This document shows, in pieces, positions 47,586-57,882 of a stretch of 64,000 nt of DNA (position 1 is the stretch's first letter; each line of letters starts with the position of its first letter). The DNA comes from Lasiodiplodia sp. COLG20 (taxonomy: Eukaryota; Ascomycota; Dothideomycetes; Botryosphaeriales; Botryosphaeriaceae). The translations under genes and the position numbers were made by a program. Location: assembly GCA_009801085.1 (NCBI GenBank), contig VNWV01000001.1, forward strand, positions 5,518,001 to 5,582,000. Reading direction: 5' to 3'. The notes under the pieces were generated by a model. That model worked only from the letters and a program-made list of their open reading frames with translations, searched no databases and had not been told where the DNA came from.

Positions 47586-48173
47586 ACTTAAGAGCACGAT
47601 CAGGAGTGCGTTGATGGAACGTAATTTGAAAGTGCGGTCGGCAATTTATATATCGACATCACGTCTGGTCCGGCGAGAAGATGTTACCAAGAGGAAACAA
47701 GACTGGAGGCATAATCATGCCCGACAAGGCACTAAAAACATCTTCTCCACAACTTACCCCGCCGGCCGTGTCATGGCAACCCGAAATTTTCCACTCCTTC
47801 GGAGGAAAGTTGAATCGAGCCTGCTGCAAATAATCGGTCTAATCCAGAAGAGGTAGGTTGCAGTATGTCTCGCAGCCGGGCGGACGGACATATTGCGAAA
47901 TCCCATTTTGGACACGATTGACCGCATCAGGCCCAGATGCCACTACTCCTTCCGTACGATTGTGGAATGCCTTTAGGTAACTCGATATCTCGTTGGTTTA
48001 TCATACGTCTCACAGAAACGAAGACAATGATGTTGTGCCATCTCGGGCTATTGGGACGTTGATGGGAATGGCAATGATCCAACCTTTGATTGAGTTGAGG
48101 CTTCTACCGCATGTTGCAGGAGACGTGCGGACAGTCTCTGCGCTAGCTGTAAGTTTGACCAATGAAGCACTCA
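47586..48173. other. Promoter region of the alpha-galactosidase gene and rhamnosidase 3' end
   Basis: 588 bp between two minus-strand genes. Apart from the TATA box it holds CCGGCC/CCGCCGG-type GC motifs near 47760 but no clear operator. Confidence 0.4.
47644..47653 (-). promoter_or_regulatory. TATA box of the alpha-galactosidase gene
   Basis: On the minus strand the sequence reads TATATAAATT, about 60 nt before the ATG at 47585, a spacing that fits a short leader. Confidence 0.55.
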
Positions 48174-50377
48174 CTACTCGTAAGATACAGTGACCTTGTA
48201 CTCAGCCCCGGAAGCATTCACAGCAATTTCCACCTCCGCATCCGACTGCGTCACTTGAACCTCCTCCTCGCCGGGTTCTTCCCCATCCGTTGTCTCCACA
48301 GTCACCACCGCATCGCCATCCAAGCTCAAGACCACAACCCCATCGGTCCCCGCCGGCACTCCAAACGTCAGTTCCACACTTCCATCGCCGTCCCTCGCCC
48401 AAGCCGCCCGGAACTTCCCCAGCCCCGTCGTGAACCCCCCTTCAGCCGTCTCTAGATCACCGTACAGCGGCTGGATCCGCCACCGGCTGCCCTGCACATC
48501 CACCACGCTCAACCCGACCACAAACTCGGTTAGCGTGGTCGTCGGCCCGGCGCCCCAGCCGTGAGCGTGGCTGACGTACGACGGGTCGTTCTTGTACAGG
48601 CCCTCGCTGCGGTACCCGAACGAGCCGTCGACCTTGTAGCCCTCGATGACGGTGCTCTGCGTGCCGTTGGGGTTGTCGGCGTACCAGCCCCAGCTGCGGC
48701 GCACGAGGTCGAGCGCGCGCGACGCGTTGCCGGCGACGCAGTGCGCCTGGATCTCGAGCGACGACACGAAAGGAGAGACGGTGTCGGGTAGCTCGGGCGC
48801 GGCGGCGCCGATGGCCGTCCAGCTGCCCGTCAGGCCTAACGAGACATTGGCAGCGCGGTCGGCGTCGGCCACACCGAACAGGACCGCCAGGCTGTTGGCG
48901 TCTTGCGGGTAGAGGTCGTTGCCGGGGGTCGCGTTGTTGGTGTAGAGGCCGGCGGTGGTGGAGAAGCAGTGCGTGTTGATGGCCGCTTTGAGGTCGGCGG
49001 CGGCGGAGAGCCAGGTTGTGGCTTGGGTTGAGTTGGTGGTGTTGCTGTGCCAGTCTGCGAGGGCGGCGCCGGTCACGAGGGTGCGGTAAAGACTGTTGGT
49101 TGTTAGTACGAACTGAATCATGAGCTTAAAGGGTGAGGGGGGCGAGTCTTACAGAGCGTTCGCGGCAGTGTTGTTTCCACCCCGCTCCGTGCGGCCCCAG
49201 TCGTCGGGGTTGGTGGCGGTCAGTAGACCACCCCCGCTGGTGTCGACCTTGGCGTAGATATAGTCCATCGCTAACAGGTACTTTTCCCACAGGTCCTCGA
49301 GGAAGGTCGAGTTCCCCGAGTACAGATAGTAGTTGTACGTCCCAATCATATTCCACATGTGGTAAGTATCACTGTCACTCACCAACATTGGCGGACCAGA
49401 CATGGGAAAAGAGCCATCTGTACCCTGTAGAAGCGCATTAGCTTGATGTTCTAACCGTCCCATGGAATCTCGATAGAGAAAGCAACACGACATACCTGAT
49501 AGTCGTACATTACCTGTAGAGCATTGCGGATACTGTCCAGATCGCCTATGCTCACAAAACTTGCCGGTGCAGCAACACCCATGTCTCCGGGCCATACGGC
49601 GCGGTCTCTCTTTGCTCCATCCACAAGGACCGTGTCGCCAGGGCCCACTGTGGCATTGTTTGCCCACTCTGTTGTTACAGAAGTGCGTCCACTGTTTGCC
49701 GGGATTGCGTTCGTCTGCAAGGTATACGCGCCAGCATACCAGATCCGGTTGAGCAGGTCATCATTGCTGTAGAAGTAACCTGTGTAGGCGCGTAGATTTG
49801 ACCATGTCGGTGCAAAGGCGATTTCGAGTTCGATGTTGTTCACTTCGACAGTTGCGTCATCATCTTCCAGAGCGACAAGGAAGAGAGTGAGATAGCGAAA
49901 CCCGCCTCGAAGTAGCTTGTCTTCCATGACATAGCTGTAGCTGCCGCTCTCGGAGACATTGGTGTAGATGGCGCCTTCAGTGTAACCAGCGCGGTTTGCG
50001 CTATCCGAGCTCAGCCCAATCCAGGTCTTGGCTTCGCTGAAAGCAAGTCCCAAGGAGACATTGTTGCTGGGAACAGTGTAGTTGAGATGGACAATGCCTC
50101 CTACTTCCAATCCAAAGTCGAAGACGAGTGCGGACAAGTTACCGGTCAAACTTACACTACCGGAGTAGTTCGAAATGACCGATGCATCTGACAACGATAG
50201 GACGGATTGAGGGGATACCGTGCGTGAAGAAGGCGCATACACGTAAGAATCCCAGCTTCCTGAAAAGGAAGCTTCAGTAGGACCTGCACATGGAGTGTCG
50301 CGCCAGCAAGATTGTCCCACGACAACGTGTGTCAGTGGTAAAAGAAGGATGATAACAAAGATGTTTAGATTCAACAT
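48174..50377 (-). CDS. Secreted alpha-L-rhamnosidase-like six-hairpin glycosidase (GH78 type)
   Basis: Predicted to release terminal rhamnose from pectin, flavonoids or glycans; the exact substrate is not given by sequence. Exons 49496-50377, 49153-49424 and 48174-49092 give 690 aa. The N-terminus has a signal peptide (LNIFVIILLLPLTHVVVG). A beta-sandwich region follows, then the (alpha/alpha)6 barrel beginning near YFYSNDDLLNRIWYAGAYTLQTN. The family signature DGAKRDRAVWPGDM is at residues 253-266. YHMWNMIGTYNYYLYSG and AHGWGAGPTTTLTEFV are further hallmarks. A C-terminal beta domain (about 100 residues, acidic) ends the protein. Many N-X-S/T sequons fit secretion. Both introns join motifs cleanly. 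Confidence 0.92.
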
Positions 50378-50432
50378 GACGAGCAAAATTGATCAATTGA
50401 AGTTAAGAAATTTATTCAAATTTGCTTTTCGT

Positions 50433-50447
50433 CCAATGTAATTTATA
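50433..50447 (-). promoter_or_regulatory. TATA box of the rhamnosidase-like gene
   Basis: The minus strand reads TATAAATT at 50447-50440, some 63-70 nt upstream of the ATG at 50377, with a CCAAT-complement (ATTGG) directly after it. Spacing matches that in the neighbouring alpha-galactosidase gene. Confidence 0.5.
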
Positions 50448-51766
50448 GCGGTTTTGACTACTCTACACAAACAACGTCTCACGGAGACTCGATACTCGGC
50501 TTCTGCACACCGAGCCTGTTGACGACGCGCAGAAACTGGTCGGCACACGGTAGACCGAATGCGCGAAATTCCAATGGTTGCGTGCAGCGGATCTTCCCAC
50601 AGTGCTTGTCGATCTCCCCGCATCTTGCAGCCACTCGGACCAGCGGGTAAGTATTGTTGTCGGAGATGTATCATTTTTCAGCAGTCCTCCCCGATCATAG
50701 GGGGAACCGGTCGTGAGGAAGCGAGGAATAGCCACAATGATGATTACCTTGCTGCAAAGCCATAGTACGAAAAAATACATATTCCACAAGACCGGTACGA
50801 ATGACGCAGGACAGCGCAAAGAGCTACTCGTTTTGGTAGCGGGCCCGAACCGACCTTTCCAAAATAAATAAGAATCGGTACATTACACTTAAACAAATCA
50901 AATAGTTTCAACGCTCGATTGATTCTTCTTTGGGCCAGTGGCGATATACGCTAACATGTATCCACGTAATCCCACCCGAAAAATCATTCGACATCAGTGA
51001 TGGCATCACTTTCAGAAAGCAGAGAGAAGCAATACAGGCAAAAAGATTCTCTGCCCGGTCTATCTTTGTACCGACTAGGCATACTAGACTAATCTTAGGC
51101 GAATAATATTCCTTGAAAGGGGTCATTCAACTTTATTGTCCAATTTGTAGATGATTCTACGCAGTAGATAGAGAACTTTCTTGATGTCTCCGCAGCGCAT
51201 TGTATCTCCTTGGCCGGCCGTCCTCCGGCACTTCCTCCGGCAGGCCCTCCGATAGAATCTCCGGTACGTCCCCCAGCACGTCCTCCAACATTTCTTTCAG
51301 GTATAGCGCTTTGCTGATATATATTCAGTAGAACAACATATGTAGCGTTCAGCTTCTCAGCCAATAGATAAGCTACGATAGGGATTTAGTGATGTATCGA
51401 AGGACGTGCCGGAGGACTCATTTGCTGGAGGAAGTGTCGGAGGACCACGTCGGTCAAGGAGATAGCTGCGAAAGTGCGGGCGAGTCTCGCAACGACCATT
51501 GGACCAACGTGATCAACGTAGTCTTCTCGAAATTCGGCATTCGCGTCGCTGCCGTACCGCCACTAATTGGCCCGAATAGTAGAAATAATGGCTCCTACAT
51601 CGAGACGACCAAGATGCAAATCCACAGTGCGTCTTTCGGCCGATTCTTTGGATTGTTAGTGCAATGTGCTAAATATTTGTATGCAAGCGAGATTGAACGT
51701 TTAAATTAATATTTTTACTTGGGCATTCTTTGTGATCTTAAGATTTGGATAGTTTCATTGGAAGTA
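50448..51766. other. Intergenic region with inverted repeat
   Basis: 1.3 kb between the rhamnosidase promoter and the 3' end of the LPMO-like gene. It contains the imperfect inverted repeat described separately. A 106-codon plus frame (51389-51709) crosses one arm but has no recognisable domain. Confidence 0.45.
51191..51475. repeat. Imperfect inverted repeat with degenerate CCTCCGG units
   Basis: The left arm (about 51191-51280) and the reverse complement of the right arm (about 51395-51475) share TATCTCCTTG-CCG, GTCCTCCG-CACTTCCTCC-GCA and TCTCCGG/TCCTCCGG-ACGTCC blocks, with a spacer of about 115 bp. Each arm also holds internal near-repeats of CCTCCGG. Divergence between the arms suggests an old hairpin-like or foldback element. 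No transposase is linked to it. Confidence 0.7.
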
Positions 51767-52831
51767 TCAAGAGACTACAAAGATATCGTCTTGGGCGCCA
51801 GGTTTCCAGCCACATTTTTCGCTATAAGCGGGTGATTCGCCTTGCTGAACTTCGATGTTGTTGCCTGACTGTTCTGTTTGTCGCAAAGATTATTAGTTGA
51901 GTATATGCCCAGTAGCTTTTGGATTGTAGGATTGCCGCTTACGATTCCACGCGATCATCTGCTTTGCACCCACAACACACTTTGAGCTATCGTGCTCACA
52001 CATCACTGGAGGTTTCGCCTTGGCCAGATTTCTATCTGAAGCAGCGCCAGTAATGTTGCATCTGTACGGCTGCATATACCTGATGAAAAGAACTTAGCAA
52101 CTCATCAGGCTCCCTCACTTCTCTTTGGTTCACATACATATTCGCCTGCCCGCACCCATTGGGAACCCACAGCCACGCACAAGTACAGCCTTCAGGGGGA
52201 CAAGCTGGAAGGTCAGCTGGCGCCTCGTACGTGGCAATCCGCTTCCAAGGCGTGCTGACGAGTGATTCGCATTAGTCCATCCATCCGTCCTGACGCGGAT
52301 TCTTGAGAAAAAAAAAAAAAAGAAAGAAACGAAGAAGGAACACTTACTGCTCCAGCACCGAAAACACCACCAAATCCTCCATTCCCACCTTCGCCACATC
52401 GCTCTCATACGCAATCGCCCACGCCGTCCCCGCCGCCATGCTGCGATTCTGCGTATGCATGAACCCGCCATCCGGCAAACACTCCTTCCCGTCCCACTCA
52501 CCCGCCCAGTCGTCGGGATGATCGGCACCGTCAGGCCACTCGCTCACCATCGAGCCGTCGTAGCTCAGCGTGGTGAAGGCGCGGTTGTTGGCGATCTCGA
52601 CGGTGAGAGGAACTCGCTGGCGGGCGGAGGCAGCTTGTCGCAGCCCCGGTCCGCTTGGAACCACCATGATGACTGTGGCAGGTCGTAGAGGGGTCCGACG
52701 GGTAGATTGTTGTTTTGGTCATCGGAGTTGGGGTTGCTCCCGTTGCGGCAGTACATGCCTGGTGCCCATGCGGCCAGATGCGCCTGGGCGAGTGCTGTGA
52801 GGGTAAGAAGGGAGAAGGTGGAGGAGAGCAT
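51767..52831 (-). pseudogene. AA14-like copper LPMO-family gene with a frameshift
   Basis: Resembles secreted AA14-type lytic polysaccharide monooxygenases. Coding blocks: 52348-52831 (contains the break), 52138-52254, 51943-52079 and 51767-51873. A signal peptide ending ALAQA is followed by mature N-terminal His (HLAAWAPGMYC), the copper-brace residue; a second His is in GGFMHTQNRS, and NMYMQPYRC supplies the axial Tyr region. [18 protein letters not shown] and SKCVVGAKQMIAWN are family blocks. Around 52601-52616 the frame shifts between PPPASEFL and TVEIANN: no intron fits there, and the linker expected between these blocks is missing. Either a small deletion has disabled the gene or the base sequence is wrong. 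Everything downstream is intact, with three well-formed introns. Confidence 0.72.
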
Positions 52832-53435
52832 GATGGTGGCAAGAGTTTTGGCGTGAAGCTCTTGGAAGGAGTGGCAGGGTCTTTGGGATGGGTACGAGTT
52901 CAAATACTTTTAGAGGTGGTTCAGATCTGAAGATTAGAAGGGACATTTCAGTTTCTAATTCTGGTGTTAATTTGATTCACTGCCATGGGCTATGGCCAAT
53001 CGAAATTGCTTGTTGGCGAAAGGACCGTTGGTGTTTCACAGAACGGATGGTAGCAGCTTCTCGTTGCCCCAAAATCCCCTACTTCAAGACAGAATCCTTC
53101 ATGTTGTGAGCAGCAGGTCTCTTCCACTGTCACAGAAGTTTCATTTCACAAACTCAACGATTGCCTAATCAGGCGAGATCTGCGACGTTGGATATTGATG
53201 AAAGGACACTGGGCTGAATTAGTGTTGTTAGTGGTGTTACACCAACGCTGTACAGGAGCAGATCCTTCGAAACGGAAACGATTTGATTCCACCCGCCCTT
53301 ATACGCCGCATCCTGCCGAACCGTCTTTTTTCAGTCAGAAATCATCTGCATTGTACGACCGCTTATTATCCTGAACACATGAAGTCTTCATCATCGCAGG
53401 AATGTTTTTTTCTACAGATACTAATGTATAGGCAA
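52832..53435. other. Intergenic, LPMO-like gene promoter and kinase 3' end
   Basis: 604 bp between two minus-strand genes; AT-rich towards the kinase stop codon. No specific feature was seen. Confidence 0.4.
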
Positions 53436-56400
53436 TTACACTCCAAGTGCGTCACCAAGAAGCATGCGTATTTTCTCATCATCATTCGTCTCCTTCTCCC
53501 TTCCCCATGCCACTAGTCCCAGTGCATCTTTCCCATCAGCATCTCGAAGTTTCGGATCCGCTCCCTTGTCAAGCAGAATCTCAACTGCCAGTGGCATACC
53601 AGCAACAACGGCATGGTGAAGTGCAGTGCGGCGCTGCGTCCCTGCAAACTCGTCCAGCTTGATGCCCGGTTGCGCCACGAGCAAATCCAACATCTGTTCA
53701 TCATCCGGTGCCATCTGCGAGGCCGTACCTCTGCCACCGCCCTTCCACATGACGGCAGCAGAGAGAAGAGGAGTCATACCGGAAGCGTTCACAGCGTTGA
53801 CATCGGCGCCTTTGTGGAGAAGCATGGCTACCGCCATGGGGCTGCGGCGCCGCACCGCCAAGTGCAACGGCGTGTCCCGCGTTGCGGGCACCTTGATGTT
53901 GACCTTCGTCCCTCCCTTTTCCTCGGACAGCAGTAATAGTGCCAATGCATCCAACCGGTACTTCTCAAGTCCACGCGACTCGGGCCCCTTGAAGATCTTT
54001 TCGAGGGCGCATTCGCCGTTGCGATCTTTTTTGTTGGGGTCAACGCCGGCGAATACCATGTCGTAGACCATATTGACGTAGCCGTCGTTGTCGTTGTTCT
54101 CTATCGCCATGTGCAACGGAGTTTTATTATAGTGGCGAGGGGAGACGATATGCACATCCACCTGATATTCGAGAAGGGCCCGGACTATTTTGCTATGCTT
54201 GGGACTGGCTCCACGGATTGCGTTCAGAAGCGGCCCTCGCCGCGGCTTAGCTTTCGTACCTGGGTTGCATTTCTGTGAGAGTAGCTGGCGGACGGCACCG
54301 ACAGAACCGCGGGAGCAGAAAACTTCGAGGAGCTTGTTGGTCTCGTCCACCCACCGATTGATGTTCCAACCAGCCAAGGCTTGCCTTGTGCGTGATGTCA
54401 TTTGACTCGTTGCAACACTTTTGGCGTGTTGACCAGCCTTCCGTGCATCCTCCATGAAAAGGGTGGGTGATGGTGCAGACTTGGGAACTCTCTTCGTCCG
54501 TTCCGGTTTCTGAACCGGCTTTTCCGGAACGTTTCTGGACTTCGACGGCTGTGATGTATTCTTTTTCCCCTTCTTTGGCGACTTGCCTTTTGGTTTTGCA
54601 GGAGTCGACGAAGCTTCGGATCCATTGAGCATGAGAGGTTCCATTGGAAGATTGATACTTGCATCTGCATCCGTCCCATTGTTTATCTGGCTCTGCTCTC
54701 CGCTCGGTTCAGACACAGTTTCAGACTCATCTTTCGCATCTTCTACAGTAGCTTGTTTGTCTGTACGCGGACCTTTCACTTGGTTGACTGCTTCATCATC
54801 TTCGTCCATACCTCTTGGAGATTCTTCAATTAGGTTTTCATGCCACCGGACCATCTTCCTGTTTCCATGAGACTGCTTCGATAGCGAACTTTTCTCATTC
54901 TCCTCTTGCTCTGCGGATTGTCCTTCTTCGCGTTCTTGGGAGATTGTGTCTTCTTTCATGTGTCTCTTGTCTAATGTCCCGCGGTCTGTATTAGAAGTTT
55001 GCTGGTTATGGGAGGAGATGACCAGCTGCATGCCCGAGTCGCTTGAGATATCACCCCGCAAGGTCCCATTCAAGGTGTGGTTGGGGATAGACGGAGATAT
55101 GTCTTGATCCTCGTCTCGATACTCTATTTGAAGTGATGGTAGGTATTGAGGTGCAGAAGCTTTGTCGGTGGGCTCTTCATGCTCGAGTTTGTCAGATGGC
55201 CACGTTAGATATAATTTCCGGGGTACTGATACACCAACAGTACGGGAGTTTGTGTGACGTGTTTTAGGATCTTCATGAGGCCTGTCCGAAATGGCATGTG
55301 GCTTTGGCTTCTCTTGATTAGAATTTTGTCGATATAGTACCAGTTGTTTGCCAGTGTCCATGGCTAAAGCCTTGCGATCGACGTCCTCGAGAGGGACCAG
55401 GGTCAATCCATTCAGGTATTCTTCCTCTTCAGAGCTGTCCAGATCTCCGTTCTTCGATTCCCAAAGGTTATTGTCATCAAGTTTCGAGGTAAGCGCACAT
55501 TCAAGGGGTTTGCGGTCTTTTTGCACCAGTGATCGAAATGGAGCTTCGTACAGAGGTGAGTCATTCGTCGGTTGTAAAGAGGCAGTAGCTTCATAACTGC
55601 CACCTTCAGAACCTGAAGAGTCTTCCTCGATCACGAATCCATCAGCAAGCTTTGCTTGTTTCGTCGTCGCCGGATCTTCCTCATCTGAACTGCTATCATC
55701 TTCAACAATGTATCCAAGCGCGATATCTTCGTCGCGGGATTTTCCACGTGTTCGATTATAAGCTGGTTCTCTTGTGGTTCTGCGGCCCTTCTTCGATGGT
55801 TGGGTGGTTGAGTAAGAAGCCGTACTTTCGTCCATACTGTCTGAGAATGATCCCAAAGATGGCCGCCGGTCCACCGGTCTGCTATGGAAACTCTCCCAAG
55901 AAGAACGGGTGATATTCTCCATGTCAACTGTGGCATCGGTCGAGGCCGTAATCCAATTCTCGATTGAATGTGAGTGATTGGCGTCCATCAGAGCTGGAGG
56001 GAGCTGAGGATCAAAGAGAGCAGCAGCACGAGCTGATACTTCAGCAGCAGTGGCATTCCTCATTGTCTCATTGAACCCCTCGGGGTTCAAAGGCGTTTGA
56101 AACTCAAAGGCCCCAGCTTCGAACTCATCCCAACAGTCCAAGCAGCAGAATTGTCGGAAGGACGGAGTCTGCTGAATGTCTACCATCAGGTTTTTTACAG
56201 TTGACCTGTTTTTCGGGTCGTCTTGTAAGAGATTCTTGACCCAAGTGATGGCTTCGTTGGCCGAATCAACGTGTGGGGACATGATCTTCGTCAACCAGTT
56301 CAAGGTTGTTGGGAGGTTTGCCCAGATAGACTGTGAATGGTCTTTGTTGGTCGAATTCCTTGCCATGAAATTTCGGAAAGTGGCGAGATTGCTCCCGAGT

Positions 56401-57530
56401 AGTACTGTGGTCATTTCGAGGTAAACAACCCCCAACGACCACATATCACTCGCTTTGTTCCTTCTGTGACGATGAGCAACTTCTGGCGCAACGTAGTCGA
56501 TGCTGATAGGAATCATGTCATGTGTCGTGCTTCTGCCGGACTGAGAGAAGTCTGTTGCGGTCCCAAAGTCACTAAGGTAGATCTTGTTCTGTTCGGCAAC
56601 AAGAACGTTGCGCGTAGTGATGTCCGTGTGTCTGATGCTTTGGTCATGGAGATAATTGATTGCGCTTGCGAGACAGCCATAGAAAGGCTGGACATGTCTC
56701 CTCCTCCCTTCATTGCGTGCGTCTCCTAAATATTTTAGGAATTCAAGGAGGTTGCACTTAGCAACAGGGCGCATTAGGTAGGCTATGAAGTTGTTGTCCG
56801 TGTACGAGCCGATGTAATTGACCAAATGGCGATGAGAGAGCTTCTTTAAGATTTCAACCTCCTTGATGAAATCATTCTGTCGTCTGAGGTTCATAGCCGA
56901 ATCTCTTCGCCGGGGAATCCGTTTTCGTGCAAATGTGGCAAAGCTGAGCTTGCTGGTGACCTTGTCAACCTGTCTGTATCCACATCAGTCAGCTTCGGGA
57001 CTCAGATATTAGCAGCTTACTTACCCGAATCCGCCTTGTCCTAGCACTTCTTGGACCCAGAAATATGCATCAGCACTTCCTGCAATGAGTTGGTGTTCTC
57101 CCCCTTCGATTACAAGCGAACGCGCTTCGGGACTCAGCACATGATGTTGGAAGTTGAGGAAATTAATCTTCAACTCGGAGTTGATCATAAAGTTGGGCAG
57201 GGTTTGGTTATCGAACGGAAGGTGGAAATCGACGTAGTTGTGGGCCTCAAACTGATCCATGTACACTTCATGGTTACCAGCAGCGATGTTGCGCAATACC
57301 GTATAGATGCGCGGCCTGAATTTCCAGTTCCTTGGAACTCCATCGTGCTGGCTTCGAGCGGCATCGAAATGTAACAGAAGATCCGCGATTCTTTGAAATT
57401 TATCGGGGGTAAAGGGAGGCTGACACAACTTCTCTAACGCGCCTTCAGCCTGGTCCGCGGGAATAGATGCCCAAGCCTGCGGTTTGCTGCCGGATCTTCG
57501 GAAGCGAAAGGGATTCGAGTGGAAACTCAT
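53436..57530 (-). CDS. Protein kinase with C-terminal ankyrin repeats
   Basis: Exons 57025-57530 and 53436-56973 give 1347 aa. An N-terminal region (1-155) of a type common in Pezizomycotina kinases (RPRIYTVLRNIA, DFHLPFDNQTLP) precedes the kinase domain (about 158-445). Its motifs are GQGGFG (164-169), Lys186 in FARKRI, HTDITTRN with Asp286 and Asn291 (HTD replaces HRD), SDFG (Asp304) and APE (331-333), so it is probably active. A long disordered, acidic/Ser/Gln-rich linker (about 450-1030) includes two GYIVEDDSS-like motifs and two QLV-containing Q/N motifs. Ankyrin repeats fill about 1035-1345 (TPLHMAIENND, TPLHLAVRRRSPMAVAMLLHKGADVNA, TALHHAVVAGMPLAVEILLDKGAD). The intron splits the glycine loop and the join restores it. 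It is divergent from the HeLo-protein gene. Substrate unknown. Confidence 0.92.
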
Positions 57531-57882
57531 CGTGAGAACTAACGGAAACGAGTTGAGTCGAGATAGCGACAGCAATGACGACTAGGCAGCACCCCCAAGG
57601 CTGAGGTTTATCGGACGTCGAAGTTTGCTCGTATACTTAGTACAGCTAACTAAGTGCGCCATGAGATCCTACGTGCGACTCGGAATGGCGGGTCACACAG
57701 CCCACCCATGCTGCGGGGGCGCAAACTTCAGCTTCTCAGCCCCCATCAAACCCCGCACCCTTATCACCACAAAATCAGCCTCGTGTGCGCGTGAGCTGAT
57801 CCGCGCTTCAGCCTTGCCCCTACTTAAGTCTGTCTTACACCCGTCTCTACCATTAACGACAATTCCACGGACAGAAGCCGAC
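57531..57882. promoter_or_regulatory. Shared divergent promoter of kinase-ankyrin and HeLo genes
   Basis: 352 bp separate the two ATGs, so the genes must share regulatory DNA. A perfect 6-bp inverted repeat, ACTTAG and CTAAGT separated by 9 bp, lies at 57635-57655 and is a candidate factor-binding site. Near the HeLo start is a CCTACTTAAGTCTG stretch (about 57820). No strong TATA box is visible on either side. Confidence 0.5.

Noticed and set aside
51389..51709. 106-codon plus frame as a transposon or reverse-transcriptase fragment
   Set aside because: Considered because it crosses one arm of the inverted repeat, but no catalytic motif or similarity block of any transposase or polymerase is visible.
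53613..54066. Plus-strand frames of 107-146 codons inside the kinase-ankyrin gene
   Set aside because: They are antisense shadows of the ankyrin-coding exon.
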